From Micromonospora sp. ATCC 39149 (GTDB taxonomy: Bacteria > Actinomycetota > Actinomycetes > Mycobacteriales > Micromonosporaceae), in contig NZ_GG657738.1 in assembly GCF_000158815.1 (NCBI RefSeq), forward strand, positions 4,046,004-4,078,803: a stretch of 32,800 nucleotides of DNA, given 5' to 3'. This document shows, in pieces, positions 1 through 6,283 of this stretch; positions within the stretch are counted from its first letter, which is position 1, and every line of letters begins with the position of its first letter. A model generated the notes under the pieces. The model worked only from the letters and a program-made list of their open reading frames with translations, was not told the origin of the DNA and ran no database searches. Made by a program: the position numbers and the translations under genes.

Positions 1-1
1 G

Positions 2-601
2 GGCATCGGCAAGGTGCCGGAGCTCGGCGACACCACTCCCGACCCCGGGCCGACGACCCACCCGGACCTCACCCCGGTCACCGACCTTCCCGACACCGGT
101 TCGGTGGACCCGGGCGGGCTGGACGACGACTACGGGACGGGCCTGGCCGGTGCCGGCCCGCCGACCACCGCCGGCCTCGGCGCGGGCGGTGGCGGGCTGG
201 GCGGCGGCAGCGGCGCGGGTCTGTCCGGCGGCGGCGCGGGCGGCGGCATCCCCGGGGGCGGCGCGCTCGGCAAGGCGGTCAGCCTGGGGCTGCCGCCGAT
301 GCTCGGCGGCGGCGCGGCCGGCGCGGGCCGGGGCGCGGGCGGTCGGCTCGGCGCGGGCAAGCCGGGCATGGGCGGCATGATGGCCCCCGGCGCCGCCGCC
401 GGTGGCCGGGGCGCGGGCGGCCGGGCCACGGCGGGTGCCGGTCGTCCGGGTGGCGCGACGGCCGGTAGGGGCGGCATGGCCGGCATGGGTGCCGGCGGGG
501 CCGGTTACGTGGAGGAGGAGCAGGTGCGCAGCACCTGGCTGGAGGAGGACGAAGACGTCTGGGGCGCGGGCGGCGACGCCACCCCCGGCATCCTGCGCTG
601 A
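2..601 (+). CDS. Glycine-rich C-terminus of a type VII secretion-associated protein (5' end outside window)
   Basis: The frame is open from the first bases of the window, so the gene begins upstream; about 199 residues are visible. They start with a proline/aspartate-rich stretch of about 45 residues, followed by about 115 residues of Gly/Ala low-complexity sequence, and end in an acidic tail with TWLEEDEDVWG and a final PGILR. An N-terminal WXG100/PPE-like domain followed by a Gly-rich region and a tail of this W-x-(E/D)-rich kind is what I recall from proteins in actinobacterial type VII (ESX-like) secretion loci. The mycosin gene ends 22 bp away on the opposite strand, which supports that context. 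The defining N-terminal domain is not visible, so the family is inferred from tail and neighbour only. Confidence 0.55.
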   Translation, partial: GIGKVPELGDTTPDPGPTTHPDLTPVTDLPDTGSVDPGGLDDDYGTGLAGAGPPTTAGLGAGGGGLGGGSGAGLSGGGAGGGIPGGGALGKAVSLGLPPMLGGGAAGAGRGAGGRLGAGKPGMGGMMAPGAAAGGRGAGGRATAGAGRPGGATAGRGGMAGMGAGGAGYVEEEQVRSTWLEEDEDVWGAGGDATPGILR

Positions 602-623
602 CCGTCCGGGCGGCGGGTCGCGG

Positions 624-1808
624 TCACTGGGCGGGGGTGGGGCGGCGACCCGGGCGCCAGCCCCGGCGTCGCCCCCGGGCCAGGATCGGCTTGGCGGCCA
701 GCAGCAGGCCGGCCAGCACCGCGCCGACTGCGGCCACCCAGACCGCCACGGCCCGCTGCCAGCCCAGCGGGTCCCGGGGTGGGGCCGGCGCGGGCAACGC
801 CCCGGGCGGCGGGTCGGTGCGGGTGCCGAGCACGCTGGTCACCGCCCGGTACGGGTTCACCACCCCATAGCCGACCTCGGCGTTGTGCCCGTCCGGGGGG
901 TTGTCCGCCGTGCGGGTGAGCCGGTAGGCCACCTGTTCCGGCGTGAGGTCCGGGTGGGCGGCGCGGACCAGCGCGGCCACGCCGGAGACGTACGCGGCGG
1001 CGAAGCTGGTGCCGCCCTGCGGCTCGGCGAGGTACCCCTGCCCCCGGGGCGCTGGGCCGAGGATGTCCAGCCCGGGGGCGGCGACGTCCACGTAGTCGCC
1101 GCTGACCGAGGTGCCGACGTGGCCGCCCTTCGCGTCGACCCCGGCGACGGCGATGACCCCGGGATACGCCGCCGGGTACGCCGGCAGGTTCTGCTGCTGC
1201 TCCTGCCGGTTGCCGGCGGCGGCCACCACGACGACGCCCTTGCTCAGGGCGTACTCGACGGCGGCGGCCAGTTCCGGGCGGGGCAGCGTGACCAGGGACA
1301 GGTTGACCACGTCGGCACCCTGGTCGACGGCCCAGCGGATGGCCAGGCCGATCTGCGCCGGCAGGCCCTCGTCGCTGGTGCGCCGGGCGTCGGGCAGCAC
1401 GCGTACGGGCAGGATCCGGGCGGCCGGCGCGATGCCGGTGAACGGCGCGCCGGTGCCCTCCCGGCCGGCGATGATGCCGGCGACGATTGTGCCGTGCCCG
1501 GCCTCGTCGCACTGGCCCTCGTTGCGGGGCAGCGCGTTGAAGTCCCGGCCCGGGCGCACCTGACCGCGCAGCAGCGGGTGGGTGGCCGACACGCCGGAGT
1601 CGATGACCGCCACGGTGACGCCCTCGCCGCGGGTGGTCCGCCACGCCGAGGACGGGTCCAGGCGGGTCAGTGCCCAGGGGGCCTCGGTGGGCGGGGGGTT
1701 CCCGGCCGGCCCGCAGGTCGGGGCGGCCGACGCCGGGGCCGGCGGCACGACGGCGGTGGCGAGCAGGGCCGCCGCCAGCGTGGGCAGGAGCCCGACCCGC
1801 CCGGTCAC
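624..1808 (-). CDS. mycP: Mycosin, membrane-anchored S8 serine protease of type VII secretion
   Basis: The product has 394 residues: a signal peptide (residues 1-29, ending ASA), a subtilisin domain (about 45-330) and one C-terminal membrane helix (about 352-374) followed by a basic cytoplasmic tail. The catalytic triad is readable as D70 (VAVIDSGV), H105 (GHGTIVAGIIAG) and S268 (GGTSFAAAYVSG), with the oxyanion asparagine at N200 (AAAGN). C32 and C100 could form the mycosin-type disulfide. Known mycosins sit outside the membrane and are needed for type VII secretion complex function. The GTG start overlaps the TGA of the upstream regulator by 4 bp (GTGA), so the two genes are probably translationally coupled. 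The domain is complete with no missing key residue. The ESX type cannot be assigned because the core genes lie outside the window. Confidence 0.9.
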   Translation of the reverse strand: MTGRVGLLPTLAAALLATAVVPPAPASAAPTCGPAGNPPPTEAPWALTRLDPSSAWRTTRGEGVTVAVIDSGVSATHPLLRGQVRPGRDFNALPRNEGQCDEAGHGTIVAGIIAGREGTGAPFTGIAPAARILPVRVLPDARRTSDEGLPAQIGLAIRWAVDQGADVVNLSLVTLPRPELAAAVEYALSKGVVVVAAAGNRQEQQQNLPAYPAAYPGVIAVAGVDAKGGHVGTSVSGDYVDVAAPGLDILGPAPRGQGYLAEPQGGTSFAAAYVSGVAALVRAAHPDLTPEQVAYRLTRTADNPPDGHNAEVGYGVVNPYRAVTSVLGTRTDPPPGALPAPAPPRDPLGWQRAVAVWVAAVGAVLAGLLLAAKPILARGRRRGWRPGRRPTPAQ

Positions 1809-2140
1809 CGCGTGCCCTCGTCGGCCTGGTCGGAGGTGAAGAGGGCGAGCAGGTCGCCGACCTGGCGGTCCGCCTCGGCCGGGTGGCGGAAGTGGCCGCT
1901 GGGATTGACCGTGTACTCGTTGCGCCGGCCCACCCGGGTTCGTTGCAGGTAGCCGCCCGCCTCCAGGTCGGCCACGATCGCCTGGGCCGCCCGCTCGGTC
2001 ACGCCCACCTCTTGCGCGACGTCGCGTAGCCGGGCGGTCGGGTTGCGCGCGATGGCTAGCAGCACGTGGCCGTGGTTGGTGAGGAACGTCCAGTTCCGGG
2101 GGCTCCCGTTCTCGCCTGCTGTCGTCGCCATGTCGGACAT
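1805..2140 (-). CDS. Winged helix-turn-helix (MarR-like) regulator coupled to the mycosin gene
   Basis: A 111-residue protein whose centre (about residues 18-80) is a winged helix: NWTFLTNHGHVLLAIARNP, then a recognition-helix segment VTERAAQAIVADLEAGGYL and a wing RVGRRNEYTVNP. This is a common short actinobacterial DNA-binding family with MarR/GntR-like folding. Its target is unknown. It overlaps mycP by 4 bp and presumably shares its transcript. Two in-frame ATGs compete (2140 and 2131). Neither has a Shine-Dalgarno. A -10-like TAACAT (2145-2140 on the minus strand) lies 7 nt before the second ATG, the spacing expected for a leaderless start at 2131, which would shorten the protein by three residues. 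Confidence 0.8.
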   Translation of the reverse strand: MSDMATTAGENGSPRNWTFLTNHGHVLLAIARNPTARLRDVAQEVGVTERAAQAIVADLEAGGYLQRTRVGRRNEYTVNPSGHFRHPAEADRQVGDLLALFTSDQADEGTR

Positions 2141-2310
2141 GTTAGGGCTCGGGTACAGCTTTCACGTCCCTGGGCGGTGTGGGCCGAAAGTCGGCCCCGC
2201 GCAACCCCTTCCCAACACAGGAAATGTGTATCACGTAACGCTTGACGTGTCTTTAGCTCCGTGTGACCGTGAGGGAACCGGTCGTGCGGGCGAATGGCGA
2301 GGTGATGGGC

Positions 2311-3051
2311 ATGGAGCATTCCAGCATGTCAATGGCTCAGTCGGGCTCCGGGCGGCTCGAAGCTCTCTCGGCCGTCGCCCGACCTGGTGAACCGGGCACC
2401 CCCGGCGTCCCGCCCACGCCGGGGCAGGCCCTCGCCGAGCTGTACGCCGGCAACCACCGCTTCGTCACCGGAACGCCGCGCCACCCGAACCAGGACGCCG
2501 ACCATCGGGCGGCGGTCGCCGACGGCCAGCACCCGTTCGCGGTGATCGTCGGCTGCTCCGACTCCCGGCTGGCCGCCGAGATCATCTTCGACCGTGGCCT
2601 GGGGGACCTCTTCGTGGTCCGCACCGCCGGGCACACCGTCGGCCCCGAGGTGCTGGGCAGCGTCGAGTACGCCGTGACCGTGCTGGGCACCCCCCTGGTG
2701 GTGGTGCTCGGCCACGACTCCTGCGGCGCGGTGCAGGCGGCCAGGGCGGTCGGCACCGGCACCCCGCCCGCCGGCAACCTGCGGGCCGTGGTGGACGCCG
2801 TGGTGCCCAGCCTGCACCGGGCCGCCGAGCGGGGCGTCGAGAGCATCGACGAGATCGTCGACATCCACATCGCGTGCACCGTCGAGGCGATGCTCGACAG
2901 GTCGCCGGTGCTGGCCGCCGAGGTCGACGCCGGGCGGTGCGCAATCGTCGGGATGTTGTACCGGCTCAGCGCGGGCGAGGTGCGGACGGTCGCCGCCGCG
3001 CCGGCCGCCGTGACCGCGGACGCCAGCCCGGCCGCCCCCGCCGTCGCCTGA
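2311..3051 (+). CDS. Beta-class carbonic anhydrase
   Basis: This enzyme interconverts CO2 and bicarbonate with a Zn2+ ion, most likely in the cytoplasm since no signal peptide is seen. The diagnostic beta-class motifs are present: VGCSDSR (Cys and Asp zinc/catalytic residues plus the Arg of the Asp-Arg dyad) and, about 50 residues later, GHDSCGA (His and Cys zinc ligands). The Q-A-L-x-x-L-Y-A-G-N-x-R-F entry helix precedes them, as usual. I prefer the ATG at 2311 because GAGG at 2299-2302 is spaced 8 nt from it. A GTG at 2263 and an ATG at 2305 are in frame but poorly placed. The last 25 residues are an Ala/Pro-rich tail. It is transcribed alone and converges on the wall-hydrolase gene, with a shared hairpin between them. 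Confidence 0.9.
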   Translation: MEHSSMSMAQSGSGRLEALSAVARPGEPGTPGVPPTPGQALAELYAGNHRFVTGTPRHPNQDADHRAAVADGQHPFAVIVGCSDSRLAAEIIFDRGLGDLFVVRTAGHTVGPEVLGSVEYAVTVLGTPLVVVLGHDSCGAVQAARAVGTGTPPAGNLRAVVDAVVPSLHRAAERGVESIDEIVDIHIACTVEAMLDRSPVLAAEVDAGRCAIVGMLYRLSAGEVRTVAAAPAAVTADASPAAPAVA

Positions 3052-3153
3052 GGCCCCGCCGCCGGGAGAGCTTCACCCCCTGAGGGCCCCGCCGTCGCCT
3101 GAAACCCGCCGACCCCGTCGTCGCCTCAGCACCCGGAAGGGGGGCCGGGACGC

Positions 3154-3196
3154 GACGGGAGGGCCGCCCCGCGAGCTGCGGAACGGCCCTCCCGTC
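3154..3196. terminator. Bidirectional terminator hairpin between convergent genes
   Basis: Two 13-nt arms, GACGGGAGGGCCG (3154-3166) and its exact complement (3184-3196), flank a 17-nt loop. The hairpin sits 103 bp after the carbonic anhydrase stop and 15 bp after the wall-hydrolase stop on the other strand. There is no U-tract, which is normal for high-GC actinobacteria. Confidence 0.6.
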
Positions 3197-3210
3197 GTGC
3201 GGGCGTGTCG

Positions 3211-4240
3211 TCAGAGCAGCGACATGTGCACGTGGTCGGTGTGGTTGGAGGGCCCGCTGTAGGAGGAGCCAGCCGTTCGCCGGGAACCAGATCTGCCGGT
3301 TCCAGATGACGTAAGTAGATGCCGAGCCCGGTCGGCCGTTGCGGATGAGGAACGCGGCGAGGTTGTTCCCGTACATCCGGGTGTCGTTGTTGTGCCAGGG
3401 GGAGAACCCGCTGTTCTGGAGCGACCAGTCGCAGGCCCGGCCCTTGGGGTGCTCCCACGGCCCGCCCGGCCGGTAGCAGCCCACGAACCGGTTGAAGCCG
3501 GCTCGCTTGACCTCCTTGTACGCGTGCAGCGTCCGGGGCGTGACGCAGCCGGAGGTGGTGGGGTCGTTCTCGCTGCACGACTCCGGCCGCCAGGTGCCGT
3601 CCGACGTGCGGCCCGGCGCGATTCTGGCAACCGGGGAGGTGGCGGAGACCAGGCCACCGGTGAAGCCCTTGCCGCCGACCAGCGCGAGCGCCTTCTCGGC
3701 GTCGTGCTTCTTCTTCGCCATGACCGACGCCTGCTTCTGCTGCTCGCGCACCTCGGCGTCGAGCGCGAGCTTGGCCTGCTCGGCGCGGGTCTTCGCCGCG
3801 CCGACCTCGGCCAGCTTGTTGGCGTTGACCATGTTCAGCTCGTCGAGGGCGGAGGCGCGCTTGACGAACGAGTCCGGGGTGTTGCTCTCCAGCAGCATCG
3901 CCATCGCGCCGACCCGGCCGGTTCGGTACGACTGCGCGGCCATCTCGCCGACCTGCGGCGCGAGCGCGTCCAGCTCCTGCTGGGCGTTCTGCACCTCGAC
4001 GGCGAGCTGGGCCTGGCGCTTCTTGGACTTTTCGAGCTTCGACTTGGCCTGGACGTAGTCTCGGTTGGTCGCCTCGATCACGTCGGTGATGAGCTGGGGC
4101 TCGTCGTCCTCCTCGTGCCCCGACGGTTGGGGGGCGGCGGAGGGCAGGGCGAGAGCCGGGGCGGCTGGCCCGGCGACGACCGCCAGGGCGGCGAGCACGG
4201 CCACCACGGGTGCCAACCAGCGATGCAGGGGTGCCGTCAC
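3211..4240 (-). CDS. Secreted coiled-coil protein with C-terminal M15-like peptidase domain; frameshift near the 3' end
   Basis: Probable peptidoglycan hydrolase or hydrolase-like wall protein. I choose the GTG at 4240 because GGAAGGGAA lies 4-6 nt upstream of it; an in-frame ATG at 4255 would swallow that site. The protein has a signal peptide, a long coiled coil (about residues 58-185 from this start), then a Cys-containing domain. That domain carries H-P-K-G-R-A-C-D, matching the M15/D-Ala-D-Ala peptidase pattern HxxGxAxD. The expected second zinc motif, HTDHVHM, is encoded just downstream but in another frame. The reading frame is lost at 3261-3268, where TGG is followed by CTCCTCC, one base too many. 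Unrepaired, the frame runs on into the carbonic anhydrase gene to about 2966 and lacks the HxH ligands. The repaired protein would end SLL at 3211. A c-di-AMP riboswitch precedes it. Confidence 0.75.
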
Positions 4241-4260
4241 AGTGTTCCCTTCCATCGACC

Positions 4261-4415
4261 GCCGACCGGGTTAGCTGACGGGTTCGGGGCGGAAGCGGCC
4301 CCTACCGCTCGCGCGGATTCACCCCGGGTACCTGGTTCCCCGGCTCGCCTTCCGGCGATTGGGCGGCGGCACCGCAGGCGCCGCTTCGCGCCTTCGGCGG
4401 TGACCGGCAGCGAGG
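4261..4415 (-). promoter_or_regulatory. c-di-AMP riboswitch (ydaO-yuaA type)
   Basis: On the minus strand the leader of the wall-hydrolase gene carries the conserved ydaO blocks in order: GCCGGGGAACC, then GGGGTGAATCC followed by a GCGGTAGGG segment, then CCCGAACCCGTCAGCTAACC just before the final GTCGGC. Boundaries are approximate. This RNA binds cyclic di-AMP and in actinobacteria is known to control wall-hydrolase genes (for example resuscitation-promoting factor and NlpC/P60 genes), usually turning expression off at high ligand. Its 3' end is only about 20 nt from the GTG start, so control by termination or by access to the start region are both possible. The AT-richer block just upstream (about 4440-4490) is the likely promoter region, but I cannot place its boxes. 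Confidence 0.85.
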
Positions 4416-4541
4416 TTACCTGAGAGTCCTTGCGGGGAGCTACGTCCGGATGCCGACTAAAAGCGTCATTTCGTAATCGTTGTCGATGATCAGTGATGCG
4501 ATTCTCAGGGCGGATGCCGCCGCCGGTCACGCTGCGGAGTA

Positions 4542-5927
4542 TCACCATGCGGTCTCCGTGCCTCCTTCTCGGTGCGGCCGCCCGGCCGGGGGGTGGGTGG
4601 GGGTGTGGTCGTCGGGGTACCGATGGGTCGCCCGGCCGCCGCCGAGCGCCTCCAGCGCGAGATCCCGGTCCGCGGGCCGCCGCCCGGGGGTACGCGCCGC
4701 CGGCACGTCCCCGCCGCCCGCCGCTGCGGGCCCGGTCACCCCGCGACGCCCCGCCGCCGTGACCACGGCGGCCAGCCCGGTGGTCAGCGGTACGGCGGCG
4801 ATCAGGCCCAGCGTGGCGACCGCGCTGCGGACGATCTCCTGGGCGAGGAACTCGCTGGTCAGGATCTCGGTCACCGGGCGGGAGTCGGCGGTGAGCAGGA
4901 GCAGCAGCGGCAGCGACGCGCCCGCGTACGCCAGCACGATCGTGTTGACCGTGGAGGCGATGTGCGCCCGGCCGACGCGGGTGGCCGCCCGGTAGAGCTG
5001 CAACCGGGACAGCCCCGGGTTGGCGTGCGCCAGCTCGGTGACCGTGGCCGCCTGGGTGACGGTGACGTCGTCGAGCACCCCGAGGGAGCCGATGATGATG
5101 CCGGCCAGCAGCAGACCGTGCAGGTCCACGTCGCCCCGGAACATCGACAGTGTGGTGGCGTCCTCGCTGCCGTACCCCGTGAGGTGGGTGGCCGCCGTGG
5201 CCAGGGTGCCGAGCAGGCCGGTGAGCACCAGGCTGCCCAGGGTGCCGAGGACGGCCACCGACGTCTGCGCGGTGACCCCGTGGGTGAGGTACAGCACCAC
5301 GAACATGATCAGGGCGGAGCCGACGACGGCGATCAGCAGCGGCGACCCGCCCGCGCCGATCCCGGGCAGCACGAAGGTCAGCAGGATGGCGAAGGTGGCG
5401 GCCAGGCCGGCCAGGGCGGCCACCCCCCGCCAGCGGCCGAACGCGACGATCGCCAGCGCGAACAGCACCGCCAGCCAGATCAGCGGGCTGCCGCGCTGGT
5501 GCTCGGCGATGTTGTAGGCGCTTGCCGCCGGGTCCGCCGGGTCGGTCAGCTTCACCAGCACGATCCGGTCGTCGACGGCGACGGTGGGCGCGCCGGGGCC
5601 GGTCGGGATCGGCGTCTCGACCTGCTGCCCGGCGTCCGGCCCCTGCTCCACCCGGACGGTCACCGTGCCGCACGGGCCGTTCGCGATGCTCGGCCCGCCC
5701 TCCGGCGTCTCCGGCTGCGGCGGGCACTCCTCGGTGACCACGCGGGTGACCGTGCCGTGATAGCGGGGCACCGGCGATCCGCCGTCGATTTTTGGGCCGC
5801 CGTCGCGGGGCCAGAGGGCGATCGCCGCGATCACGGTGATCACGAAGAGCGGCACCACGGTCGCGACGAGGATCCGCCGCACCCCCGGCGGGGTGGGCGG
5901 AGTGGGTCGGTTGTGGTCGGCGCCCAT
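4542..5927 (-). CDS. YibE/F family multi-pass membrane protein
   Basis: A 461-residue integral membrane protein. One N-terminal helix (about 18-39) is followed by an extracytoplasmic region (about 40-148) with two cysteines (C68, C86) and TVRV/VDDRIVLVKL strands. At least six or seven helices follow between 149 and 392. The core carries family signatures including THGVTAQTS, GSLGVLDDVTVTQAA and VGRAHIASTVNTIVLAYAGASLPLLLL. The last 65 residues are a hydrophilic Pro/Gly/Arg-rich tail. YibE/F proteins are widespread in Gram-positive bacteria; the transport substrate or role is not established. The ATG at 5927 has GGAGAA 6 nt upstream. It is transcribed away from copB across a shared intergenic region and toward the c-di-AMP leader of the wall hydrolase. 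Confidence 0.85.
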   Translation of the reverse strand: MGADHNRPTPPTPPGVRRILVATVVPLFVITVIAAIALWPRDGGPKIDGGSPVPRYHGTVTRVVTEECPPQPETPEGGPSIANGPCGTVTVRVEQGPDAGQQVETPIPTGPGAPTVAVDDRIVLVKLTDPADPAASAYNIAEHQRGSPLIWLAVLFALAIVAFGRWRGVAALAGLAATFAILLTFVLPGIGAGGSPLLIAVVGSALIMFVVLYLTHGVTAQTSVAVLGTLGSLVLTGLLGTLATAATHLTGYGSEDATTLSMFRGDVDLHGLLLAGIIIGSLGVLDDVTVTQAATVTELAHANPGLSRLQLYRAATRVGRAHIASTVNTIVLAYAGASLPLLLLLTADSRPVTEILTSEFLAQEIVRSAVATLGLIAAVPLTTGLAAVVTAAGRRGVTGPAAAGGGDVPAARTPGRRPADRDLALEALGGGRATHRYPDDHTPTHPPAGRPHREGGTETAW

Positions 5928-6283
5928 CGACGTTCTCCAAACGGTGTCAGCGCGGGATACGGCTCGGCGGCCCGGACGGTTCAGCGTCGCCGACGACCGA
6001 TCCGGGCCGGAGGGCCGAGCGCCCCCCGCCCAGCCGGCCGCCCGAACGCCCCCACCCGGAGGCCCGAGGGCCCTCCGCCCGGCCGGGCGGCCGAACGGTT
6101 TCCGCCCAGTCGGCTGCCCGAACCGGGTTTCTGCGTTCCATCGCCCGGAATCGTAGCCATCCTCACCTGCGGATGCAGGTCGACCGACCTTATGTCGGCG
6201 ACATCGCGGTGTCCCGGCTGCCTCGATGCCGCCATGTCGACGACATGCAGATTTCTCGCCGGCCGGCGGGGCATGTTGGAGGC
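5928..6283. other. 356-bp divergent intergenic region with GC-rich tandem repeats and twin palindromes
   Basis: No gene is supported here. The YibE/F side (6026-6126) holds three imperfect copies of a unit like CCGCCCAGYCGGCYGCCCG followed by AAC, at about 6026, 6075 and 6102. The copB side holds two identical-pattern 13-bp palindromes (listed separately). Open frames that run through it are GC-bias shadows. Confidence 0.6.
6192..6246. promoter_or_regulatory. Twin 13-bp palindromes ATGTCGNCGACAT before copB (putative operators)
   Basis: ATGTCGGCGACAT (6192-6204) and ATGTCGACGACAT (6234-6246) differ only at the central base. Their centres are 42 bp apart, about four helical turns, so bound dimers would lie on the same face. 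The downstream copy ends 37 bp before the copB ATG. The pattern is not the CsoR G/C-tract box found elsewhere in the island. The cognate regulator is unknown and none lies next to copB. Confidence 0.5.

Noticed and set aside
2130..2140. Palindrome ATGTCGGACAT as another copy of the copB operator
   Set aside because: It is 11 bp rather than 13, encodes the first codons (MSDM) of the regulator, and sits inside a gene start; chance is likely.
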